The position numbers and the translations under genes are program-made. Under the pieces are notes generated by a model. It saw nothing but the letters and a program-made list of their open reading frames with translations, was not told where the DNA came from and did no database searches. Source: Periplaneta americana (taxonomy: Eukaryota; Arthropoda; Insecta; Blattodea; Blattidae). From it: a stretch of DNA of 64,000 bases. Where the stretch lies: assembly GCF_040183065.1 (NCBI RefSeq), contig NC_091132.1, positions 165,800,102 to 165,864,101 of the forward strand, in the 5' to 3' direction. The number at the start of each line of letters is the position of its first letter. The stretch's first letter is position 1. Positions 53,131-63,772 of the stretch are shown here, in pieces.

Positions 53131-53444
53131 GTTACATATTATTTTATAGTAACTATGGGTAAGGCCAATTTGCATATGTGGAGGCAGCCTTTATATTCTG
53201 CTATCTTACGTGAAAAGAACGTTTCGTATTAGAGATTCTAAATTTTGAAGAATGATGTATACAGTGATAGTATTAATTTTTCAGTAAGTAACTGTTTACC
53301 TTTTTTTTACACAAAATATTATGGCAATTTGTTATGCATTTTGCGGAATGTTTATGAATCACATGCACACGTGTTCAAGTTTGAAATCGATTCCAAGAGC
53401 TCAACTAAAGCTGTCTTCATTATTTAGTTGTTTTTTTTTTTCAG
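53131..53444. other. ZF3 intron 2, last part
   Basis: AT-rich; ends in the strong acceptor TTTTTTTTTTTTCAG at 53430-53444. Confidence 0.5.
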
Positions 53445-53527
53445 GAAGATATGTTCGATCTGGACAGAGTTCAGCAAGAGAAAGAGGAACTATCTTCAGA
53501 GGAGGATGAAAATATCTTCTCTGAGAG
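53445..53527 (+). CDS. ZF3 coding exon 3 (27 codons plus two bases), acidic
   Basis: Acceptor with a long T tract, donor GTGAGT at 53528. It encodes EDMFDLDRVQQEKEELSSEE and ends DENIFSE plus AG. Length, start and exit phase equal those of ZF2 exon 4. The position of VKQE in ZF2 is VQQE here, so this lysine is lost. The remaining AG joins C of the next exon to make AGC. Confidence 0.85.
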
Positions 53528-53952
53528 GTGAGTGTACTGTGCTGGTTTGGTTTTCTTCCAGTCCTTCATAGCTTCGTTTAATCATGGTGACAAAAATTTG
53601 ATAATGAAAATTACTGTGTTCTATCATATTTATGTAGTTAATTATATTGTCACCTCAATATATTTTTATACTTAAATGAATTAAGATTAACTGAAATTGT
53701 TATTACCATGGCAAGTAACAGATTACAACAGTTATTATATCTGCATCACTTTCTCGTGCATGTGTATAAAGATCCCCTTTGCTCCATACAGTTTTATATG
53801 GCTTTCAAAATTCTCTTCACTGATGGTAAAGGTCCTCTATATAAATGTTTCGTAATTACCATTCATATGTCCCAGAACTTTAGCAGCTGTTTCTACTTCC
53901 CTTGAAACATTAAATTAAAATTATGCAAGGATTTTTAGAAAAAGATGGATTA
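53528..53952. other. ZF3 intron 3, first part
   Basis: Nothing recognised. Intron 3 runs 53528-56826. Confidence 0.35.
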
Positions 53953-54864
53953 TAGGACCCATCCTAAATATAAGAATATGCAAAGCCACAAAAAAAGTTC
54001 AACGGAAGTAGCGTTTCGATCAATTAAATTATCGATATATATCGCTTTTATTATGTTTCCAGCCAACGAATATTGTAGTAAATTAGTTTGATTTTAATCA
54101 TGGCGGCAATTTCGAATGCTATAGTTAAATATCAAAAAGAAGTGGATCAAATTCTTCCTGTTGGCTTAAAATGTAAGCCTAGAGTTTGAAATTATGGAAT
54201 TATAAAGAGAACGTTTTTACTTGCCTTATCCATGAATACAGATATGTTCTGTGGTTTTTTATGTCATTGTGATTTATTTAAGAGTGAAATCTTCTGCGAA
54301 ACACGTAAACCCGGGATGGATTTGAAGAAATGCAAAAGTAAACGAGATGCACTCATGTGGAGATGTCATCGGAAATTACAAGGTATTAAATGATGAACAC
54401 ATGAATGCCGTATTGGAGTACTTTATGAAATCACTTGGATAACGGAGAAAGTGAAATGGAACATCTCCATGATAATGTTTACAACAACGTTTTATTTAAA
54501 TGTTTTGGTCCAGGGAAAATACTAGTAAAACTGTGTTTTTGCAAACACTGGTATTTTCCTAGGACTAAAAATGCAGCAAAAATAGAGTAAAATTAGTATT
54601 TTACGTGGACCGTATTGAATTTGTGGTAAAATATTTTAAGATTTAAGTTTATCTTTGGTTTGTTTCTTTAACTTTATTTGGAATAAAATATTATATATTT
54701 TAAAAGAAAGCTGACTAATATGTGCTTAATTTCATTGTTGTCGGTTTCATTAAATGATACACGTTTGTAGTATGCTTTAGTTTTGTTAAGATGGCATACT
54801 TGATATAATAATCGAAACTATACGATATATAATCGATACTATGGAATACTCGGGGTGGGTCCTA
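53953..54864. mobile_element. 912-base element with short inverted ends TAGGACCCA
   Basis: TAGGACCCATCC at the left and the inverse of TAGGACCCACCC at the right, with TA on both outer sides. Inside, an ATG frame near 54100 (MAAISNAIVKYQKEVDQILP) stops after about 30 codons and may be a transposase remnant of unknown kind. The superfamily is undetermined. Confidence 0.5.
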
Positions 54865-56826
54865 TAATGCATCTGTTCCGATTTTTATATATATTTCTAA
54901 TATCAGAATTATATTGCATATATCAACACAATAATTCCTGTAACCTTCCTACCTTTATTTAATTTGTCATAAATAAACCTCGCAATAATTACATTCTTCG
55001 TAAAGTAATCAGCATCAGTCACTGGCCGTTTACGTAGTCCATGTTTTTCTCGCGTAACAAGTGGGATCCCAATCTGTGAATTTGTTATCACTTTCTTATT
55101 TGTAGCAAATCCATGCTGCAATATCAAACACTAACATAATGCTTCTAAAAATTATTGTCACATCATAAATTCATGATCAATACCAACATTTAGGGCTATA
55201 TGAATAAACAATAATTACCATGTTAGGGTAGGCCTAAGTAGCTTAATATTGGGGTAATTACTACAGAAAAACTACACCAAAGAAGGGACATTTCTCTTTT
55301 CTTTTAGTCACTTCTGTGATATGTGTATAGAGTTAAACACGTTGTTTTAGTTGACAGTCACAAATACTTTCAGCATAAAAATCCTTTCACACTTACCTGT
55401 ATATTCTAATGTACTGTTGTAGGCACCCTATAAACTTGCCACTAATTACCAACATAATATCAAAGAGATCCAAGGTGTAGGGAAATGGTTAGTTAGAATA
55501 CCACATTTAATATTAGATCAGTCATGAATAAATCATTCACCCAGAGCCATTGTTTCTAAGTTTTATAATGTAGCGGTAATTGTATAAAATTGAATTCTCT
55601 TTGAAGCACCATAACAGGCCAACATTCATGTAATATTTGCTAGAATTTCAAGATAAATATTACAACAATATTACTAGTATTTTCTTTGGCCGATGTGGCA
55701 CGTAAACTGTGATCTGAATGGTTGTTAATTTATAGCATAAGAGAAAACTGAAAATGTATTTTTGTGCTGCATGCTTTTCCGTCTAATTTGTCAATGCAAT
55801 TCAGCTGTTATCTACTGCATTACATTATCTTAAATGTATTTTGTCTGGCAATATGAAATTCATAGGTTTGACTAAACAGTTGAATCACGAGACCTAACCT
55901 AAAAACGTATTTTGTTTCACCACATAAAATTATTAGTATACAAATTCCGAAAACACAATACCACTTTAAAATGTATGCTTAAGAATACTTATTCCAAATA
56001 ATTTTGCTGTTTTTGTTATAATTGCTGTTTCTGTATGCATAATTACTTTTTTATTATCTTCTTTCTTGAATTCATTATGCAAATGAATTACAGTAAGACT
56101 TCTGAAACACACTCTGAATAGCACACGCTTTCTTTCTAGGAGGAATCACTGCCATGCTTTTTCCTTTCTTTGACATTATTCCAGTAAAAATCGAAACACG
56201 AAAGAAATTCATTAAAATGTGAAATGCAGTCGATTACCCACCTGCATGTATCAGTCACGCCACTTTTATGTATTTACATTTACCAGACAACATTCTTGAA
56301 TTGTAGCCATAACGGAGAACATAAATTGACTATTATGTATTAATATTAATACTGGTATTAATTAATTATTAATGTATTCAAGTTTCACTAGCTTTCAGTA
56401 TTCTGCTTAGAAATGTAGAACAATAATTTAACTACTGTCAATGGCTATTACTGCTGCCAATATAAGAGTTACAAAATCACTACCAGTTTTATTTATCAGT
56501 ACCGACATTCGAAACAAAGTAGGCAAAAGAAAATTCGACCTGGAAACTAGAAAATAACCATAATCCACTATCATTATATAGTAATGGGGGAAACTTTAGG
56601 GCATAAAGTAAGAAGATCCGAACTATACATTACTACTAAGATATCGATCTATGAAGTGATCAAATTGTAGCACTTTGAGATATAGCTCGAGTAGATTTAT
56701 ATAGGTACATCTCAATATTATTTGACATTGCTTGCTACTTATTACATGTAATAATATATTTGTGTTGGATGTAATTTCATTTTTTTGTGACTTATTGCTT
56801 GAACTAAGAGCATATATTCTTCACAG
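54865..56826. other. ZF3 intron 3, long AT-rich part
   Basis: A minus-strand frame of 72 codons at 54909-55127 contains REKHGLRKRPVTDADYFTKN; I do not recognise it and do not call it a gene. The rest shows no repeat or coding signal. The acceptor ATATTCTTCACAG ends at 56826. Confidence 0.4.
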
Positions 56827-57979
56827 CATTGGAGTGCCATCTTCTTGCGACAGAATTGCTGAAAATGAGGTCCTGGAGACAGGCCAGAAGATATACAAAT
56901 GTGAAGTTTGTGCAGAGAGATTTTTCGACTCGGCAAGGCTCAAAAGCCATGCTCTTTTACATAGGCAGAAGACACCATTCATTTGCGATGTTTGTGGAAA
57001 GGATTGTTTGCAATTGGATCGTCTAAAAAGACACGCATTCTTACACACAGGGGAGAAGCCATTCAGTTGTGATACATGCGGAAAGAAATTTTCGACTTCG
57101 AAATATTTGAATAAGCACAGGATCGTACATACAGGCAAGAGGCCGTTCGTTTGTGTTATTTGCGGTAAGAAATTTTCGCAGTCTGGTAGTCTTAAAATCC
57201 ATGTTCGCCAACATACTGGGGAAAGGCCATTCGTTTGTAATATATGTGGGAAGACTTTTACGCAGTCTGGTAGTCTAAATGTCCATGCACTTGTACACGC
57301 AGGGGAAAGGCCATTCAGTTGTGATACATGTGGAAAGAAGTTTTTGACTGCGGATACTTTGAAAAAGCATACGTTCTTACATACAGGCGAGCGACCATTC
57401 GTTTGTGATATTTGTGGAAAGAAATTTTCGCAAATTGGTACTCTTAAACGGCATGCTCGCATACATTCAGGGGAAAAGCCATTCAGTTGTGATACTTGCG
57501 GTAAGAAATTTACTAACTCTGGTGCTCTTAACACCCATGCACGCACACACACGGGGGAAAGGCCATTCAGTTGTCATATATGTGGAAAGAAATTATCGAA
57601 TCCTGCTACTCTGAGAGCTCATGCACGCGTACACACAGGGGAAAGGTTATTCAGTTGCGATATATGTGGAAAGAAATTTTCGCAATCTGGTAGCCTTAGA
57701 AGGCATGCATCCGTGCACACTGGGGAAAGGCCATTTAGTTGTGATATATGTGGTAATAAATTTTCGAAATCTCATATTCTTAAAACTCATACACTCGTGC
57801 ACACAGGGGAAAAGCCATACAGTTGCGATTTATGCGAAAAGAAATTTTCTTCTTCTGGAAATTTGAAAAAACATTTGCGCGTACATAGGGGCGAGAAGCC
57901 ATTCGGTTGTGATATATGTGGAAAGAACTTTTTGGCTTCGAGTAATTTGAAAAGGCATGCACGCATACATACAGGGTAG
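56827..57979 (+). CDS. ZF3 coding exon 4: thirteen C2H2 fingers and stop
   Basis: The exon enters in phase 2 and begins [20 protein letters not shown], then thirteen fingers from [17 protein letters not shown] to [17 protein letters not shown]. All have C-x2-C-x12-H-x3-H, except that finger 2 has DCL where F is usual. Most linkers are TGERP or TGEKP. With exons 1-3 the protein is about 489 residues. Fingers 4, 5, 7 and 10 repeat SQSGSL/SQIGTL in the DNA-contacting helix, a sign of recent internal duplication. The stop TAG at 57977 falls exactly in a TGEKP linker (GAG to TAG), and further finger sequence follows. Nuclear DNA-binding regulator by fold; target unknown. Confidence 0.9.
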
Positions 57980-58060
57980 AAACCATTCTGTTGTGATATA
58001 TGTTGAAAGAAATTATCTCGTTCTGCTAAATCTAAAACTTCTTATATTGATGAAGTTGTA
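57980..58060 (+). pseudogene. Fourteenth finger beyond the ZF3 stop
   Basis: In the same frame KPFCCDIC, then a stop, then KKLSRSAKSKTS continues the finger pattern. The array was longer before the linker codon became TAG. Confidence 0.75.
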
Positions 58061-58215
58061 TCCTAACAACGAATAATTAGTGACGTGATTACTAACGGGC
58101 GTCTCATTGGTTCACGCAATTGTTGCAGTCCACGTGGAGATAGAACAAATTGGTACTAACAGATTCTAATTGGGTGGACATGGAACAAATGAATTCATAC
58201 GATATTGACCTGTAG

Positions 58216-58468
58216 TCCACACCTGTGGCGTAGACGGTCAGCGCGTCTGGCCGCGAAACCAGGTGGCCCGGGTTCGAATCCCGGTCGGGGAAAGTTACCT
58301 AGTTGAGGTTTTTTCTGGGTTTTTCCCTCAACCCAATACGAGCAAATACTGTGTAACTTTAGGTGCTGGACCCCGGACTCATTTCACCTTCATTTCATTC
58401 AGACGTTAAATAACCTAGATGTTCATACAGCGTCGTAAAATAACCCAATAAAATAAATGAATAAAAAA
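58216..58468 (+). mobile_element. tRNA-derived SINE, family B, downstream of ZF3
   Basis: GTCCACACCTGTGGCGTAG start, box B GGGTTCGAATCCCGGTCGG, and a tail with CCCAATAAAATAAATG. GATATTGACCTGTAG is duplicated at 58201-58215 and 58469-58483. The tail gives the first AATAAA after the ZF3 stop, about 470 bases downstream. Confidence 0.92.
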
Positions 58469-58567
58469 GATATTGACCTGTAGAGTGCAGATAGAATACA
58501 CAGGGTGCAAAGGAATATGTCCTCGCATATAGAACAAATTGGCTCCAAAATCTAAAAGAATGCTAAT

Positions 58568-58771
58568 TTGGACATGAAACAAACTGGTTCTCAGCCAGCG
58601 ACGAATGTCAACTTTATTCATATACTAGATTCAAATTATTTGGAAGTTCCGGGAAGTGATGTGGGTGCTCAGCATTATGTGTGTGGTTATGTCGCCAGTT
58701 CTCTTGACAGAAAGTTAAATTGTGACACTGTCAGAGAATTGAGGGCAAAATACAGAAAATGTGTATTGTGA
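58568..58771 (+). pseudogene. Transposase-like fragment (HYVCGYVAS motif)
   Basis: The frame reads NVNFIHILDSNYLEVPGSDV, GAQHYVCGYVASSLDRKLNC and DTVRELR. A segment Y.CGY(V/I)A..L followed by a cysteine is found near the C-terminus of P-element/THAP9-like and some other transposases. Family and extent are uncertain. Confidence 0.4.
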
Positions 58772-58810
58772 TTTTCTACCTAGAGATTTAGCTGTGACAT
58801 CTGATTGTGT

Positions 58811-58834
58811 AATTTTTTTTTTTTTTTTTTTTTT
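58811..58834. repeat. Poly(T) run
   Basis: About 24 consecutive T. Confidence 0.9.
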
Positions 58835-58923
58835 ACACATGTTTTCCACATTGGAATATGTCATTAACGATCTGCAACTTCAAACGAAATTTCCGAAAAC
58901 AACTAATGAAAAAAAGTTTGTCT

Positions 58924-59133
58924 TCTGATCAGGAGTTATGCTCGGGTGTGGCTTCGATTCGCGCTTGGCCTGATCACCTAGTGTTTTTTCCGAGGTTTTC
59001 TCCAGTCGTAAGGCGAATGTTGGGTAATCTATGAAGAATCTTCGAGCTCATCTCGCTCAATGCAATCTTGCTATCATCAATCCCATCGATGCTAAGTAAT
59101 CTTGTAGTTGATACAGGATCCTTAACCGAGTAA
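58924..59133 (+). mobile_element. tRNA-derived SINE, family A, 5'-truncated and diverged
   Basis: GGAGTTATGCTCGGGTGTGG, damaged box B GGCTTCGATTCGCGC, body GGCGAATGTTGGGTAATCTA and tail TAGTTGATACAGG match family A. Box A is missing. Confidence 0.75.
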
Positions 59134-59389
59134 AAAGAAAAGAGCTGAAAAATGTATACACTGTGAACGGCAGTTCAGAAATACTGTTAAGTTTATTCGT
59201 TTTGTATTGGCAAATGTTACGATAAATAATATGTTAAATACAAAAACAACTCTAAAAATGAAAGCTAGTCTAATTTCTTGAAGTAAAGAAAACTTCAAAC
59301 ATTAAAAATGTGAAAGATAAACATGCACCTTGCTCTATTTATATACCTACTCTTATCCTATCCAAGAATATTGGTCTATTCTTCAGTGT
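59134..59389. other. Spacer
   Basis: Nothing recognised. Confidence 0.3.
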
Positions 59390-59589
59390 TGCCAAAAAAG
59401 GAACAATAAATCCCCTAAAATTCAAAGAAACTTCATAAATTTTCTAATTTGTACTTAGAAAATAGGGATTCCGGAAAAATGTAAAATAAAAATGAGCAAA
59501 TGTGACTATACATACAAAATTGAATGGAAAAAAATATTCACACATCATGCACACTGACAAGCAGTAGAATATAATATTCACGGTACAAT

Positions 59590-59769
59590 AACAGTCTAGT
59601 ATATACAGTCATGAAGCTTGAGTTGTATGGGCCTTAGCACAATTGACTGTTCTGGTGCTATTTCGCATCGTCTGTAATGAGGCGATATTAGCGATCCTAG
59701 TGGTTAGCAACTAATCTATGGATGCTTATTTACTACGTATTAAGCTTCGTGACCGTATATACTAGACTG
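59590..59769. mobile_element. MITE, CACAGTCTAG family, opposite orientation
   Basis: AACAGTCTAGTATATACAGT and the right end TATATACTAGACTG with inner blocks GCGATCCTAGTGGTTAGCAA. GTACAAT is duplicated at 59583-59589 and 59770-59776. Confidence 0.88.
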
Positions 59770-59859
59770 GTACAATCCAGTATGCTCTTGCTCTGGAAGA
59801 CGATTTGTTGATACTTTGATTATTAAGTATTTGGATTAGTTGCGCACTATCTACAACGT

Positions 59860-60200
59860 CTTTTTTTTTTTTTTTTTAATAATAACAATATTTATTAATA
59901 CTATACACTTGAGCTACATTAGGCATTGCAGCCCGAAAGAGCAGAAGCTCGTGCTCGGGCGCAGTTCAGATAAGTTATACAAAATATATCACAAAATTAC
60001 GAGAGTTCATTGAGCACAATCACATTAATAAATGGTAAAATACATACAGCATGTAATAACAGGGTCTATATACAAATAGAAAATACAGAAGTACATGAAT
60101 ATTAGAGTAACAATTTTAACTCAATTAGCTTAAACAATTAAATAATTAATCTGATTTGTTCCTTAAATCTATGTGTGTTAAGTGTACTTAGCTCAGGGTA
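59860..60200 (-). mobile_element. 3' end of a LINE on the minus strand
   Basis: A T-run at 59860-59877 followed by a GC-richer block (GCATTGCAGCCCGAAAGAGC) and AT-rich sequence looks like poly(A) plus 3' untranslated region of a minus-strand LINE. No coding part is attached. Confidence 0.45.
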
Positions 60201-62528
60201 AGCTCTAATTAATTAAAGCTCTAATTTGGTTGCACAGTATGTCCAAATATGACATTCAAAGAAAAAAGGAAAATATGTAAAAAAATTATTTAATATTCAA
60301 AGCTCTGGGAGACAAATCCATTGTTGAAAGGTAAGTTATTATTTTATATCCACTTATGCTACAGAGTTGATATTTTATACTTGGTAGCACAAAAAAAAAT
60401 TATTTAATTTCTTATATGCAAAGATATTTAATTATTAAAATAAGATATCTATTCTAAAGGTACAAATCCTTGAAATTGCTTTATAAATAAATTGATAGGC
60501 TTAAAAATTGTGAAATAAGAACATGCATTATTTTTAATTAATGATTTAATTTCTCATAATTCGTCCTCGAATTATGAACTGGTTGGCTCCTGATGGAGCG
60601 GGACTACACTGTGTTAGGTACATTTTGCAAGTATTGCGACAGTACACTGAAAGTCCATTACCCTTGCACCTTGTTGAGTGCCGACTGTGATTCTGGGAAG
60701 TCGACAAATTACTTTCGAACTAAAAATGTTATTCATGCCTTACGTCACTGGCAATTGTATATAATATTTAATATGAATTAAAATCTAATTAGAAAACATA
60801 GATGTTGAATATAAAAGAAACGAAAATGATTTGTATTAAAAGCATACAGTAAATGTAAATTGGGGAAATTGTTTAACTGCATTTTACTGCGGACGCTATT
60901 GTGTGTGTTCTGACTTAACCAAGACAAGGAGAACATGACGTGTGCAACGCGAGGATGGACGGAAGACAGCGTCATAATATAATGCTAGTAATAAAGAGAG
61001 CAAGTTAGAAAACATGGTTACAAGATTCGATACTGGCCGAATAGAGAATTCATCATGATATTCATTGTTAAATTACGGTACACAACACAATAGTTTCGCT
61101 GTAATTGACTTTAAAAATACATCCCAATGACATAGTTTAGAGAAACGCCTCAAAAAACCGTCTACAATTCATTTTCCCCCTCAAAATCCCCCTAACATTT
61201 TTATCATTCCAAAATACCCCTGGAAAAATGTTCCCCCCACCCAAATTTAGGGGGACAACCTCCTAATTTGGCAACATTGCTATTACCACCCAAAGAGTAA
61301 AAGAAATGTTGCAGACTGTTACAAGATAGGCCTCATGTAAATATTTTAAATTAATTTTAAAAGTTATTACTTTTTAATAACTTGTGTATGAAGGCTTAAA
61401 TGTGTATAGTACTGAAATAACAGTTCATGTTATGATTATTTTAATAAATTCTGTAAAGTTACTATTTATGGCATAGTTTTGCATTGCTTTTTATACCAAT
61501 TTTCTCAAATTTTCCCCTCTTCTCCAATTGTGCATAATTCAAGTCATTGCTACAACCCATTACAAATAATGTAAACCAATCCCACTCAACAACACCTTAG
61601 AATAAATGAAACATATACTGTATATTGCGAGTGAAGTTGGAGTAGGAACTATGGTTGGATTGCTAATTTTTACATTGCTAGAAAATTCTGTACAGTGTTT
61701 GATATATAAGACCCATTGTTGGTCATATGATTAAGGAAAATGCGCAGTAGGCCTATTTCCTGGGTCGAGGAAGATACGATACGTTTGTTTAAACAAGTGT
61801 CAAAGATCGGTGACAAGTTTCGGCGTGTCAACAATGGTAATATCTAGTACGGTACCGTATTTCATGTCGGTCATGGATTGGATTAGCGACGTATCGGAAA
61901 TGAACTACTCAATAAAATAAAGTAAATAAAATGAAATATATAAACGATTACGTGAGGTTTTTCTGTGTCGCCCAAATTTAAGAAAATTCCAGACAAAATT
62001 CATGCTAATGGCGACAGTCGCTATTCTTAAAAAAAAAAAAAAAAAAAAAATTGGTCACAACACCTCTATTTATGTAGCCCAAAAGGCGAAATATCGCGCA
62101 ATGTTGCAACCCTGTTCAATAGGTGTCCATTCAATAGTTTACTAGTTAAGGAATATGACATAAAATAACGATATTATATTAATTATCATAAGAACACACA
62201 CATTGAGATTACTTATTTCTAAAGTAGAAAATTGTCAACATTGGACTACAATAGCACAAAGTTTCGGTGATTTTACGTCATATCAATCTGGCAACCCTGC
62301 TATTGAATTCCATTGACGAAGAGACTTGCGCTACAAAACTATTGACAATAAAGAATATCTGTCTGTCTGTCTCTGTCCGTCCATCTATCTAATATTGTCC
62401 TTACATATCTTAGTTTAGCCTGGTACAATAAAGCAATATGAGATTCTTATTTTCATTGGAAGGCTAAAGGACAATCACAGCTTCCTTGATCACGGTGTCG
62501 CCAGCCAAGTAACAGCATGGCTACAAAA
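60201..62528. other. Long AT-rich stretch, no gene recognised
   Basis: Contains a poly(A) run near 62028-62050. Two GTTGC.ACCCTG or CTGGCAACCCTG motifs (about 62100 and 62285) recall the repeat at 4785. No exon could be supported. Confidence 0.4.
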
Positions 62529-62765
62529 ATTCTGTAGTGCTCGGGAAAGTGGCACAAGTCAAAAATGTTAATTTTAGAGAAGGGAAAAAAACTATCTTCC
62601 CACTGGTTTATGTCGATTTTATTCCCTTCTGTATGAATTATTGTAATGGGAGATATACTTATGTCTCTTTTCCCAAGCCAGCAGATGTTCCGTAAATTGT
62701 CAATAAATTATTAAAAATGTTTGTGGAAACTAATTTATGCCACTTTTCCAAAGCACTGCAGAATT
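62529..62765. mobile_element. 237-base MITE
   Basis: AATTCTGTAGTGCTCGGGAA at the left pairs with the right end (inverse of AATTCTGCAGTGCTTTGGAA), both continuing AGTGGCA. Its AAGTGG-x4-AAGTC pattern resembles the MITE at 52891. Confidence 0.7.
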
Positions 62766-63087
62766 AAGGAGACCTTGTTTATGTGTGCGTGGAATAAAGT
62801 AACGAGAAGGTTTTGAAGTCGCAACTTTTCGGGGTGGTGCAGCGTTATTCACGTTTGGAATATGAGAAGTTTCGAACCAATGTGAACTGCAAAAGTACTG
62901 ATTCTATAAAAGTGATTGTGTATGAAGCAAAAATCACGGCTTCCTCAGCCGTGGGTGTCTGGGTGAAACGGTTGCTCAGTTACTCACTTCATCTTTTGCC
63001 TGCTTGCTCTCACTTATCTGTGTCTTGTATGAGCAATCCTAACTCAGTTTCGCTCCGATGTCTTTGTGAACTGGAAGAGAAGAATTT
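62766..63087 (+). other. GC-richer stretch before the ZF4 remnant
   Basis: A 96-codon frame at 62813-63103 has no recognised family. It may be a 5' untranslated or leader region, or chance. Confidence 0.25.
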
Positions 63088-63203
63088 GTTGCAACTGCAT
63101 TGAGAATAAGATGGATTGCTACGGCTTTGATAACATATCGGAGAACAAATCTGATAAATCTCCAGTGCTGATCACAGTTCCCGTAGTAAGATGTGAAACT
63201 GAG
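63088..63203 (+). pseudogene. ZF4: lysine-motif module exon, damaged
   Basis: The frame reads CIENKMDCYGFDNISENKSD, KSPVLITVPVVRCETE, then a GTAAGA donor at 63204. It aligns with ZF2 exon 3 (EIKTEYMDHSYD... TPVSIDCPIVKSEAE). The acceptor region also aligns (TTTGTTGCA), but about 20 bases including the AG are deleted. The usual IKTE is NKMD and VKSE is VRCE, so all lysine sites are lost. The rest of this gene, if any, lies beyond the right edge. Confidence 0.55.
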
Positions 63204-63282
63204 GTAAGATACAGTTTTTCACATGGGATAACTAGGCCTATATGTAATATTTCCAGTATCCTGATGATGATAATAGTGGTTT

Positions 63283-63400
63283 GGAAAGACGAACGTTGAG
63301 GTGGTTGCAGTGATTTTGAAAGTGAAAATGGTCGAATTTGTAATGGATTTCTTGCGGTGATGGATTTCATTGGGAAATACAGAATGTAATTAAATTCTAT
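63283..63400. repeat. Copy of the AACGAGCGTTGAG-type repeat
   Basis: GACGAACGTTGAGGTGGTTG, GTGATTTTGAAAGTGAAAAT and TTTCTTGCGGTGATGG match 43145-43230. It lies shortly after the ZF4 donor. Confidence 0.5.
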
Positions 63401-63630
63401 ACCCAAAATTCTAGGGATGATAGAAGAAACCAAAAGAAACGTTTTTTGTTAAATGACTATGGGCCTGAAACTGAGTATTGCATGACAAAACCAGAAAATC
63501 TACTGTACTCTAAGGAATAAGCACTACAGTTGTAACGCTACTAAACTGTCAATATTTACATTAATCACGGTGAATATTAGTTATATCCCAGCCATTACAG
63601 TAACTTGATAAAATGCCTTGGATTTATAGC

Positions 63631-63720
63631 GGTGAATGTTACTTATGTCCCGCCCACTATAGGAGATATAGGCCAGTTTTACACTAATCCTAAACATATT
63701 TAATATAACTTGTTGCTTCT
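63631..63720. repeat. Left part of the GGTGAATGTTACTTATG MITE family
   Basis: GGTGAATGTTACTTATGTCC and CATATTTAATATAACTTGTT match 9644-9722. The right end is replaced by a SINE tail. Confidence 0.65.
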
Positions 63721-63772
63721 GGTAAATGACCTAGTAGTGGATACAGCGTCGTTAAATAACCAATTAAAAACG
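63718..63772 (+). repeat. Tail of a family A SINE
   Basis: AATGACCTAGTAGTGGATAC and AGCGTCGTTAAATAACCAAT are the 3' end of family A only. The break coincides with the end of the MITE fragment. Confidence 0.75.

Larger units (their letters stand above)
59390..61281. mobile_element. Possible 1.9 kb element with GTTGCCAAA ends
   Basis: CAGTGTTGCCAAAAAAGGAA near 59388 and the inverse of AATGTTGCCAAATTAGGAGG near 61281, each followed by CCCCTAAA, suggest terminal inverted repeats. A MITE (59590) and a LINE tail (59860) would be nested inside. No transposase was found; the call is weak. Confidence 0.35.

Noticed and set aside
54909-55127. 72-codon minus-strand frame as a gene
   Set aside because: No family features, no promoter or splice evidence, and it lies in an intron of ZF3; length alone is compatible with chance in AT-rich DNA.
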